Assembly: GCF_000193635.1 (NCBI RefSeq)
Contig: NZ_AEKT01000031.1
Span: 18,382-82,381, forward strand
Length of the DNA: 64,000 nucleotides
Direction of reading: 5' to 3'
Source: Weissella cibaria KACC 11862
Lineage (GTDB): Bacteria > Bacillota > Bacilli > Lactobacillales > Lactobacillaceae
The translations under genes and the position numbers were made by a program. Below are positions 1 to 7,226 of this stretch, one piece after another; position 1 is the stretch's first letter, and each line of letters begins with the position of its first letter. Under the pieces are notes generated by a model. It did not search any database. It was not told the DNA's origin and saw only the letters and a program-made list of their open reading frames with translations.

Positions 1-583
1 CGTGTTGCCACAAGTTCGACAAGCTTGTCACGCCGGCTGACGTTTTCGCATGCGTCACAATCATAATAATTCCAGCAACAATCATCGCCACAATCGCAAC
101 GATTTTAATCATTGAAAACCAGAATTCGGTCTCACCAAACGCCGAAACTGCGATGACGTTGATGCCATAAAGCGCAACCAGGAAGATGATTTCCCAAATC
201 CAAACCGGAATACCTGGGAACCAGAACTTCATATACGTTCCCACGGCCGTTAACTCAGCCATGGCAATCGTAATCCAACCGATCCAATACGTCCAACCAA
301 TGACGAATCCCGCTTTTTTACCAAGATACTTTTCCACGAACCCGACAAAGGTTGGCTTGTCCGGATCAGTCAAAAGTAACTCCCCTAGCGCACGCATCAT
401 CCAGAACATAAAGAGTCCTGTAATAATGTATACAAGCAAAATGGCAGGCCCTGCTGTGCTAATTGAATGTCCCGCTCCTAAGAACAATCCAGTTCCGATT
501 GTTCCACCAAGCGCGATCATTTCAACGTGACGACTAGATAGGCCTCGCTCTAGCTTCTGCTGTGAAGCTTCTTGCTGTGCCAT
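1..583 (-). CDS. APC-family amino acid permease, N-terminal part only (runs off the window)
   Basis: Membrane importer of amino acids, probably proton-coupled. I translated it by hand from the ATG at 583; about 194 codons are open to the window edge, so the C-terminal half lies outside. The N-terminus carries the amino acid/GABA permease signature (RHVEMIALGGTIGTGLFLGAG around residues 19-39), then hydrophobic helices and the GWTYWIGW stretch typical of the AAT subfamily. It stands alone here, with a minus-strand promoter at 663-690. The substrate cannot be told from this fragment; lysine, GABA or aromatic amino acids are all possible. Confidence 0.85.
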   Translation of the reverse strand, partial: MAQQEASQQKLERGLSSRHVEMIALGGTIGTGLFLGAGHSISTAGPAILLVYIITGLFMFWMMRALGELLLTDPDKPTFVGFVEKYLGKKAGFVIGWTYWIGWITIAMAELTAVGTYMKFWFPGIPVWIWEIIFLVALYGINVIAVSAFGETEFWFSMIKIVAIVAMIVAGIIMIVTHAKTSAGVTSLSNLWQH

Positions 584-662
584 AATAACACTCGCTTTCT
601 ATATTTATTTCTAATTTACAATCTCAGCCCCTACTGGGATGTTTTTTTACAACACTTAATCT

Positions 663-690
663 AGTATATAAGAATTCCCCCATTTTTCAA
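663..690 (-). promoter_or_regulatory. Probable promoter of the amino acid permease
   Basis: Reading the minus strand, TTGAAA (690-685) and TATACT (668-663) are separated by 16 bases, a good vegetative promoter about 80 bases before the permease ATG. Farther upstream is an inverted repeat with arms ACATGAG (706-712) and CTCATGT (728-734), which could be an operator. Confidence 0.55.
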
Positions 691-747
691 TATTCCTTAC
701 CATTTACATGAGTGAAATTTAATCATTCTCATGTACGTCAGCCACAA

Positions 748-966
748 AAAAAGAGAGTGAGACGAAAGGCGCTTTGGACCCGATGATAACGTCGTTTGAC
801 CCGCTTATGCCTTGGAGCGTAGCGTAGAGGCATGAGTGGGTCAAATGGCGTTATATTAAGGATTCAGCCTTTCGGAACACGTTTAAAAAGCCGCCAATCC
901 TCCGATTTTAAATCGGGAGATTGGCGGCTCTTTTGAGGCTGAGACAGAGACTTCTGTCCCAGCCTC
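748..966. repeat. Hairpin-rich intergenic repeat, copy 1
   Basis: About 220 bases nearly identical (around 95 percent by eye) to the reverse complement of 32760-32973. It holds three foldable parts. The first is a long imperfect hairpin from CGAAAGGC to GCCTTTCG, with an inner stem TTTGACCC/GGGTCAAA and ATGCCT/AGGCAT. The second is a hairpin with arms AGCCGCCAATC and GATTGGCGGCT. The third is a GAGGCTGAGACAGA/TCTGTCCCAGCCTC hairpin that ends 16 bases from the stop of the DUF6508-like gene. No ORF lies inside. It looks like a non-autonomous mobile hairpin element or a dispersed 3'-UTR cassette. Confidence 0.8.
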
Positions 967-981
967 TTGATTAATAATTGT

Positions 982-1392
982 TTAGTAATTTGGTCCTGGG
1001 AAATCGTCTGGTGTCAATGAATCCAAACGTTGCAATAAGCGACGCAAAATACCCTTCTCCGTCATTGCTGCCCACATACCTTCCAAGCGACGCTCACCGT
1101 AAATGACAACTGATGCCACGGCGCGCACATCACGGAAGTCTGAACCAGTACGTGAAATTTCATCCACTTCTTCTTCAGGCAACTCTTGGTGACCCTTTTG
1201 CTTCAACGTGCGATCAAAATTCTTGTCGAAGAAATCTGACCATTCAAACGCCTTTGCCAACTCGATCATACGAGGGTCGTATTGTGGGTGGCCATCTGCG
1301 ACAGCACCTATTACCCAAGGAATTTCCTTGCCTTCAATTTCTGCCAAAAAGGCATCCCACTTCTTAAAATCAAAAGGGTGTTCCTTTGCCAT
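982..1392 (-). CDS. DUF6508-like protein
   Basis: A 136-residue cytoplasmic protein of unknown function. I chose the ATG at 1392 because an AGGAGG site lies seven to eight bases upstream; the longer reading frame has no such site. The C-terminal part (SVVIYGERRLEGMWAAMTEKG followed by a leucine-rich helix ending RLDSL) resembles the DUF6508 pattern of an arginine-rich strand, 'eRF-eG', then a helix ending in RL. This is recognised from memory, so the family name is tentative. It is acidic and charged with no membrane segment. The hairpin repeat sits directly after its stop codon. Confidence 0.6.
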   Translation of the reverse strand: MAKEHPFDFKKWDAFLAEIEGKEIPWVIGAVADGHPQYDPRMIELAKAFEWSDFFDKNFDRTLKQKGHQELPEEEVDEISRTGSDFRDVRAVASVVIYGERRLEGMWAAMTEKGILRRLLQRLDSLTPDDFPGPNY

Positions 1393-1496
1393 TTGTTGCC
1401 TCCTTCTTTTGACGAGCGTGTTCGACAACTAGGTCGACCTCTCGATATCACGAAAGCTATTGTAACACTTTACTTCCTTTTAGTCAGTAAATAAGA

Positions 1497-2966
1497 CTAG
1501 TCTACATACCGTTCTGGGAACAGCGTTGCTAATGGAACCGGCACTTGAATCGTTTCTTCGTGGTCATCTACCGCCAACGTTAAGTCAGTCCGGGTCCAAT
1601 TTTTAACCCGAATACCCACAACCATTGCTTCGGCAACAAGCTTCGCAAACTGGCCAGTACCAAACAACGCTGCAAATTGCGCATCATGTTCAGTTCGGAA
1701 CAACTCATAACGCTGATTACCTAATTCAGTTGCCCATTCCTGGAGCGCTTCCGGCGTACCAGCCGTCGCAATAATCCGAGCAGCCGGCGTCTTAGCAGGC
1801 GTCAAAATACGCTCAGCCACCAATGATAGCCCATCATTAAACCGCATGCCAAAATGATCTGCCAGTTGCGAAATCTCACTCATAATTGTCATGGCGTCTG
1901 CCTTGTTAGGCAATGGACTTACAGGACTTTGCAGCGCGATTTGATTGGCCAACGAATCACTTTGAATTAACTCAGTTGCTGAGTACTCACGGTCGCTCAT
2001 GACAAAATGCAACAATAGTAAATGAATCAAATTCAGGGCGTTTTCAGAAATACCAGCCGGATCAAACGGATCAGCATCTAAAATTCGCAATTCCAAATAT
2101 TCAACCCCGTGTTGCAACATATCATCGTAGTCTTCACGACCTTTAAAGCGCACCGTGCCATAAAATTCATGATTTGAGAATAATTCACCACGTGCAATAT
2201 GCGTTTTAATTTGATTAAAGTGATCTGCCAAGTTCGTAGCATAATCAACCCGAATGTTACCATCGTTGGCAAACCCAAATTGACTGGTTCGAATTGAACG
2301 TACCGGCTGGTCCATGCGAGGCACCCGCGAATCAGTATCATTCATGCTGAACGGCGCAGCCCCAAACAGATAAACAAATAACCAACGGTGCGCCGCAATT
2401 TGTTGCGCCAATTTAAAGTAGACGGCATTTTTAAACGTCACATAATCCGCTTCATCACTCAATGCAAACAACTTTTCCAACAACGTTTCTGGCAAAGAAT
2501 AATTCAAATGCAAGCCCGTAATAATCTCATGCGTTGACCCATATTTCTTAGCCAGCCAGTCCCGGTAATCTTGCATCCAAGGTCGATCGAACGTTTCATC
2601 AACCCACTGCAAATCATCCGCCGTTAACTTAGGTGGCATGCTTAATGGCCAAATCGTCTCGGACCCCGACATATGATCCCGCATGACCCATTGTAACTGC
2701 AACAAAAAATCCCGAGCTGCTTCAAACGAGCCAACCGGTTCCGTTACCAATTCAGATTGCGTCTCACTATAGTCGGTCTGTAAATAAGGGTGCGTTGTCC
2801 GTGAGCCCAAACTCGCGGGATATGTTCGCCGACTTAACCGACCCTCGGCAGTCACCCGGTGTTGTTCAATTTCTATGCCAAACTGGCCACCACTCAACTC
2901 ACGATATAAGTTATTTTCAGCAATTAATTTGCCAATTTCCAAATGGTTTTCTGCCATTTCACACAT
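1497..2966 (-). CDS. gshA: Glutamate-cysteine ligase
   Basis: Joins glutamate and cysteine to gamma-glutamylcysteine, the first step of glutathione synthesis, using ATP in the cytoplasm. The N-terminal GIEIEQHRV stretch and the TELVTEP/EPVGSFEAA region match the GshA ligase core; the GLHLNYS and LELRILDADPFDPAGI segments are also typical. At 489 residues it has only the ligase domain and lacks the ATP-grasp half of bifunctional GshF, and no gshB is nearby, so the cell may stop at gamma-glutamylcysteine or use a distant gene. The ribosome site is weak and the start could be the ATG nine bases farther in. Confidence 0.8.
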   Translation of the reverse strand: MCEMAENHLEIGKLIAENNLYRELSGGQFGIEIEQHRVTAEGRLSRRTYPASLGSRTTHPYLQTDYSETQSELVTEPVGSFEAARDFLLQLQWVMRDHMSGSETIWPLSMPPKLTADDLQWVDETFDRPWMQDYRDWLAKKYGSTHEIITGLHLNYSLPETLLEKLFALSDEADYVTFKNAVYFKLAQQIAAHRWLFVYLFGAAPFSMNDTDSRVPRMDQPVRSIRTSQFGFANDGNIRVDYATNLADHFNQIKTHIARGELFSNHEFYGTVRFKGREDYDDMLQHGVEYLELRILDADPFDPAGISENALNLIHLLLLHFVMSDREYSATELIQSDSLANQIALQSPVSPLPNKADAMTIMSEISQLADHFGMRFNDGLSLVAERILTPAKTPAARIIATAGTPEALQEWATELGNQRYELFRTEHDAQFAALFGTGQFAKLVAEAMVVGIRVKNWTRTDLTLAVDDHEETIQVPVPLATLFPERYVD

Positions 2967-3108
2967 CTAACTTTCATTTAGTATTTAAAAACTATTATAA
3001 ACAAATGAGACAATTTTAACAGCCTTTTTGTCGTGTCCCTTTTTATTTGTCCCAATTCAGAAAAGCGCTTATGATTAGCCTTGAAATTAGACGAATGGAG
3101 TCAGCACT

Positions 3109-3750
3109 ATGAAGATTGGAATCATCGGCGCAACCGGAATGGCCGGTTCAGCGTTCGTTATTGAAGGTTACCAACGTGGGCACCAAGTAACGGCAATTAC
3201 CCGTTCAGCTAGCAAGGTAACACGTATGTTTGGAAACGAAATTCCAGCCCTAGAACGCCAAAACTTTGAATTGACTCGTGAAGACTTGACGCAATTCGAC
3301 GTAATCGTCGTTGCCTCAACGTTCTCACGTGCCAGCGATCACCCTCGCTTTGCTGAGTACCTACACGACCAATTGGCCGGCACAGACGCCCCAATCGTGG
3401 TCTTCGTGGTTGGTTCATCAACATTGCAAATGCCTGACGGTTCAGTCATGGCTGACCGTTTGGGTCTAATGCGTGGTCAAGCACCTTGGATTGAAGTTGC
3501 CATTGAGCAAGCCGCTGAGTTGAACTACTTGAAGACGGTTGATGATTTTGCCTGGATGGCAATTTCACCACAACAAGCCTTCATGCCAGGTCCTGCAACG
3601 CCAACGTACTTGAAGTCAGATGATGCGTTGATTTTTAACAACCGTCAAGAATCACGTGTGACGACTGGTACTTTGGCCAAGGCCTTGTACGATGAGTTGG
3701 CAAACCCAACCCACGTTCACGGTCGCTTCACTGCCGCCGATAAGTTTTAA
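3109..3750 (+). CDS. NAD(P)-binding Rossmann-fold protein (NmrA/YwnB-like)
   Basis: A 213-residue single-domain atypical short-chain dehydrogenase. The N-terminus (KIGIIGATGMAGSAFV) is a glycine-rich dinucleotide-binding loop. VVASTFS and VVFVVGSSTL are later strands of the Rossmann fold. Members of this group are NAD(P)H-binding reductases or redox sensors of unknown substrate. A GGAG ribosome site precedes the ATG. It is divergent from gshA and ends at the shared terminator at 3821-3853. Confidence 0.75.
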   Translation: MKIGIIGATGMAGSAFVIEGYQRGHQVTAITRSASKVTRMFGNEIPALERQNFELTREDLTQFDVIVVASTFSRASDHPRFAEYLHDQLAGTDAPIVVFVVGSSTLQMPDGSVMADRLGLMRGQAPWIEVAIEQAAELNYLKTVDDFAWMAISPQQAFMPGPATPTYLKSDDALIFNNRQESRVTTGTLAKALYDELANPTHVHGRFTAADKF

Positions 3751-3820
3751 CAATTAACACGAAATTACTGTTCAAAAATCATATAAATCCTAATATAATC
3801 CAAATCCATACAAGAACAGT

Positions 3821-3853
3821 AAAAAGGCGTCGAGCAATGCTCGGCGCCTTTTC
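3821..3853. terminator. Bidirectional terminator
   Basis: Arms AAAGGCGTCGAGC and GCTCGGCGCCTTT around an AAT loop, with A-rich and T-rich flanks. It serves the plus-strand NAD-binding gene and the minus-strand SnoaL gene. Confidence 0.85.
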
Positions 3854-3860
3854 GTTATGC

Positions 3861-4631
3861 TTAGAACTTTCCGTTGGTGTTTGCCCACTCTGATTCAGCG
3901 GGAATTTCTTCGATAATATCCCAGTGTTCAGCAATCTTGCCATCAGCAACCCGGAACAAATCATAGAATGCGACTGGCTTACCACCAAATTCGCCATCCC
4001 CCAAAACCAATACAAAGTTGCCTTGACCAAGGACCTTAAAGACCTTGTCGTAAACCATCGCAACGCCCTGTTCGGCCATCGCAGCAAAGGCTGTCGTCAA
4101 ACCGGTCAAACCGTCAGCGATATCGACATTATGTTGGATGTAATCTTCACCCGCGATATATTCTGGCAGCTTATCTGGATTTTCACCGCGCAACACGTCA
4201 CGAACAAAGTCAGCAACCAGTGCCTTATTGGCATCTGTCTTGTCCAAATCGGTTACTTCAGTTGCACCATCTGTTTGTGTGTGCCCTGATGGATTTGGTG
4301 CCACGACATTGGCCACGTTATCCCAGTGCTCAGCAATTTTGTCGTCTTCAAAACGGAAGACATCTAGTGCAACTTGATCACCACTACCAGCAAAATTAAC
4401 GATACTGTGCAAAACGACATACTCGCCATCTTCAAATGAACGAACCGTCTTCAACGTCGTCTTAACTGGCGCTTCTTGCAAACCCTTAACTGCCGCAACG
4501 AATGCATCACGACCATCCCCAAAATTCAAATTGTGTTGCTTGTATGAAGGCAAGGCACTTGCCTCAGCCACTGCAATATCACCACTTACAAACGTACCAA
4601 CCAATGCTTTTGCAATATCTGTGTGTGTCAT
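3861..4631 (-). CDS. Tandem SnoaL-like (NTF2-fold) protein
   Basis: A 256-residue protein made of two copies of a SnoaL/NTF2-like domain, about residues 1-115 and 125-250. The duplication is visible from paired motifs: YKQHNLNFGDG with YIQHNVDIADG, and IAEHWDNVANV with IAEHWDIIEEI. Such domains bind small hydrophobic ligands or act as cyclases or hydratases; no specific reaction can be named. The start at 4631 has a GGGAGGG site; the longer frame (to 4745) does not. It is divergent from an HxlR regulator, which is a common pairing, and probably controlled by it through the repeat at 4736-4753. Confidence 0.75.
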   Translation of the reverse strand: MTHTDIAKALVGTFVSGDIAVAEASALPSYKQHNLNFGDGRDAFVAAVKGLQEAPVKTTLKTVRSFEDGEYVVLHSIVNFAGSGDQVALDVFRFEDDKIAEHWDNVANVVAPNPSGHTQTDGATEVTDLDKTDANKALVADFVRDVLRGENPDKLPEYIAGEDYIQHNVDIADGLTGLTTAFAAMAEQGVAMVYDKVFKVLGQGNFVLVLGDGEFGGKPVAFYDLFRVADGKIAEHWDIIEEIPAESEWANTNGKF

Positions 4632-4735
4632 CTGTTTTCCCTCCCAGGTGTGGGTATTCAATAATTGTTTTTTATCTATGCCAATAATATAACGCAATGC
4701 CGACAATTGCATAAGTAGGCACTTCAAAGTGGTAT

Positions 4736-4753
4736 AGTTTCGCAAAGGAAACT
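4736..4753. promoter_or_regulatory. Candidate operator for the HxlR regulator
   Basis: Inverted repeat AGTTTC-N6-GAAACT in the 168-base gap between the divergent SnoaL and HxlR genes. The spacing and location suit a dimeric winged-helix regulator acting on both promoters. This is inferred from position only. Confidence 0.5.
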
Positions 4754-4799
4754 TTTGTACGATAATAGGGTTAATACGAAATCATTTTAGGAGAAGCAC

Positions 4800-5135
4800 A
4801 TGGGCTTTACTGTTGAAATGACCCCTGCCATTGCCGAAAAGCTCGTCACACTGAATGAGTTGCACCGCAATCGTTGGCGGCCAGACATCGTTAATTTATT
4901 ATTGGAAACCGACACATTACGGTTTGGTGAATTAAAAAAACAACTCGGCATCACGCAAAAAGTGCTGACCGAAAACTTAAAGTGGCTCGAAGAAAATCAA
5001 ATCGTCATCCGGACGGTTTACCCCGAAGTGCCACCCCGAGTTGAATATTCTTTAACTGAAATTGGCAAAGAACTCCGCGACGTACACGAAGCGATGCGGA
5101 TCTGGGCCGACTACTACGTCACCCACGCCAAATAA
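4800..5135 (+). CDS. HxlR-type winged-helix regulator
   Basis: A 111-residue transcription regulator of the HxlR family. The pattern RWRPDIVNLLLETDTLRFGEL (residues 20-40), then QLGITQKVLTENLKWLEENQIV and a wing ending YSLTEIG, is diagnostic. Members of the family often sense oxidative, electrophile or aldehyde stress. This copy lacks an obvious N-terminal cysteine sensor, so the signal is unknown. A TTTTAGGAGA ribosome site precedes the ATG. It probably regulates itself and the divergent SnoaL protein. Confidence 0.85.
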   Translation: MGFTVEMTPAIAEKLVTLNELHRNRWRPDIVNLLLETDTLRFGELKKQLGITQKVLTENLKWLEENQIVIRTVYPEVPPRVEYSLTEIGKELRDVHEAMRIWADYYVTHAK

Positions 5136-5172
5136 AAAATGCGTTCGCAGCTTGCTGTGAACGCATTTTTTT
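5136..5172. terminator. Bidirectional terminator
   Basis: AAAAAATGCGTTCGCAG and CTGTGAACGCATTTTTT flank a CTTG loop. It lies between the convergent HxlR and AI-2E family genes. Confidence 0.85.
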
Positions 5173-5178
5173 GACACT

Positions 5179-6300
5179 TTAATTTTCTTCAGTAACGGTT
5201 GGCTTTTCAATTTGCCAAAGTTGCCAAGCATAAACAACAATCGTCCGCACAACAGCGTAAAATGGCACTGCCAAAATCATCCCCGGAATCCCCGCAATAT
5301 TTCCGGCCGCCAACAACAACACAATAATTGTCAGTGGGTGAATATTCAACGAAGCCCCCATAATTCGTGGGTAAATCAAATTACTATCAACTTGTTGCAC
5401 AATCAAAACCACAACAATCACCCACACCGCCTGCATTGGACTTTGCGTAAAGGCCACGAACAAGGCAGGTACTAAACCGATGTACGGTCCAACGTACGGA
5501 ATCAAGTTAGTTAGGCCCGCAAAAACACCTAGTAGCAAGGCGTAATTTTGTCCAATGATGAAATAACCAATCGTCGTGAAGACACCGACGAAAATCATTT
5601 CAATCGCCTGACCGCTGATGTATTGCGCAATCGTGCCATTCAAACGGCCTAAAATTTCGGCAACCCGGCCACGGGAGCGGTCTGGGAAAATTTTCTGCAG
5701 AAATGGCACTAACTTTTGACCATCATTCAACATATAAATCGTCATAACTGGTACAGTAATCGCAGTGATTGTGACACTCGTGACTGTCCCGATCAACGTG
5801 CTCAAACTATTTGCAGTCCCTGAGATGAACGTTTCGCCGAAATTCTCAATTTGGGTTTGAATTTTAGCAAAATCCACTTTGACGCCGATTTCTTTAACCC
5901 AACTCACTTGGCTCATATGTTTAACCCATTGTTGCATCGTTTCGACCAACGCTGGTGCATTTTTCACTAGCTTACCGACTTGTTCAGCCAAGGCTGGCAC
6001 CAACGACAGCACTGCGGCCACGATTAAGGCCAGCAATAAAATCATCACAATGGCAATAGCAACCGGTCGGTTAACATGGTGGCGCTTACCCACTGGTATT
6101 TTTTGCAACGCTTCAACGACTGGGTTTAATAAGTAATATAAAAATCCCGATACAATCAAAGGCACAAACACCGCCCCAATGAATTTTCCAATCGGTTCTA
6201 GAATAAAACTAAGCTGCGTTATGACTAAAATTAACAACGCAACCGCGAGTAATTCAACGGTCCAAAAAAGAATTTTAGACTGTTTCAATTGTTGTAACAT
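5179..6300 (-). CDS. AI-2E family transporter (PerM/YdiK-like)
   Basis: A 373-residue membrane protein of the AI-2 exporter family, with about eight hydrophobic segments and the family's long extracellular loop around residues 105-190. The GVFAGLTNLIPYVGPYIGLVPA stretch around residues 255-280 is a hallmark. Despite the family name, many members transport ions or have unknown substrates, so AI-2 export should not be assumed. It is a single gene transcribed toward the terminator at 5136-5172. Confidence 0.85.
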   Translation of the reverse strand: MLQQLKQSKILFWTVELLAVALLILVITQLSFILEPIGKFIGAVFVPLIVSGFLYYLLNPVVEALQKIPVGKRHHVNRPVAIAIVMILLLALIVAAVLSLVPALAEQVGKLVKNAPALVETMQQWVKHMSQVSWVKEIGVKVDFAKIQTQIENFGETFISGTANSLSTLIGTVTSVTITAITVPVMTIYMLNDGQKLVPFLQKIFPDRSRGRVAEILGRLNGTIAQYISGQAIEMIFVGVFTTIGYFIIGQNYALLLGVFAGLTNLIPYVGPYIGLVPALFVAFTQSPMQAVWVIVVVLIVQQVDSNLIYPRIMGASLNIHPLTIIVLLLAAGNIAGIPGMILAVPFYAVVRTIVVYAWQLWQIEKPTVTEEN

Positions 6301-6454
6301 ACCGCTACCTCGTATTTCTATTTGCCTTTCATTATATCAGAACATGCGACAAACGCCCATTTACGGGCGTAGTGAAAAGTTTCACTATCCAATTAAGTTT
6401 AACCTAACGCATTTATGCACGTGACAGTTGTCATGCGAACAAACTTTCCACAAG

Positions 6455-6463
6455 TTATCCACA
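6455..6463 (+). other. DnaA-box-like 9-mer
   Basis: A perfect TTATCCACA with a second TTTCCACA-type near-match ten bases upstream, located 47 bases before the alpha/beta hydrolase ATG. An isolated pair like this is not an origin; it could be a DnaA titration or regulatory site, or chance. Confidence 0.3.
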
Positions 6464-6509
6464 GGCAAACTGTGTACAATATAAGTATTAATATCTCGAG
6501 GCATGCATT

Positions 6510-7226
6510 ATGGCATTTTTTAACTTTAACGGTAGTCAACTCAGCTATCAAACATTCGGCAATCCAAGCAATCCCGCCCTCTTATTGCTGCATGGCAACA
6601 ATGGCTCGCAGCATGATTTTAAGCGGCACGTTACTTATTTGGTCCCGGATTTTTATGTGATCACACAAGATGCCCGCGGCCATGGACAATCAACATCAAA
6701 CACTGATCATCTGACGTACAGCCTCTTAGCCCAAGATGTCGAAGCCCTGCGCCAAGAACTTCATATCACGCATTGGCACATTGTCGGCTATAGCGACGGC
6801 GCTAACCTAGCGTTGCGTTACACATTGGATTTCCCCGGCCATACTGACACCATGGTCTTAAACGCCCCAAATTTAACGTTGTCGGGCGTCCAAGCGCCAG
6901 TCATGGCCCTCGCAACCGGGATTGATTGGTTACTCCGTCGCACACGCTATCTGAGTAAGTTTCTCCATGCCCGTTGGTTGCAGACACAATTAATGTTCGA
7001 ATCACCCCACATTAGCAAGGCTGATTTGCGACTGGTGCCCAACCGGACATTAGTTTTAGTCGGTCAGTTTGACTTCATTAAGCGACAACACTCTGAAAAC
7101 ATTGCAAATTCACTTCCAAATGGTCAGCTGATGGTGGTAAAATTCCGTAGTCATTTATTCATTCAGGTTTCCCCACACGCATTCACAAAAATCGTGCGTC
7201 AGTTTATTAAGGAGTTATTCATATGA
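6510..7226 (+). CDS. Alpha/beta hydrolase
   Basis: A 238-residue serine hydrolase. LLLLHGNNGS (residues 26-35) forms the oxyanion region, GYSDGANLALRY around residue 92 is the nucleophile elbow with serine, and RSHLFIQ near the C-terminus holds the likely catalytic histidine. The substrate is unknown; relatives cleave esters or act as lipases. Its stop overlaps the mprF start by four bases (ATGA), so the two are almost certainly co-translated, hinting at a role in lipid or cell-envelope metabolism. Confidence 0.8.
   Translation: MAFFNFNGSQLSYQTFGNPSNPALLLLHGNNGSQHDFKRHVTYLVPDFYVITQDARGHGQSTSNTDHLTYSLLAQDVEALRQELHITHWHIVGYSDGANLALRYTLDFPGHTDTMVLNAPNLTLSGVQAPVMALATGIDWLLRRTRYLSKFLHARWLQTQLMFESPHISKADLRLVPNRTLVLVGQFDFIKRQHSENIANSLPNGQLMVVKFRSHLFIQVSPHAFTKIVRQFIKELFI

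Noticed and set aside
186-530. 114-codon plus-strand ORF at the window start
   Set aside because: The opposite strand encodes an APC permease with the family signature across the same bases.
3061-3080. cre-like AAAAGCGCTTAT before the NAD-binding gene
   Set aside because: The outer TG and CA positions of the CcpA consensus are missing.
6440-6470. Replication origin suggested by a DnaA box
   Set aside because: Only one perfect box and one weak match, with no AT-rich unwinding region and no dnaA or dnaN nearby.
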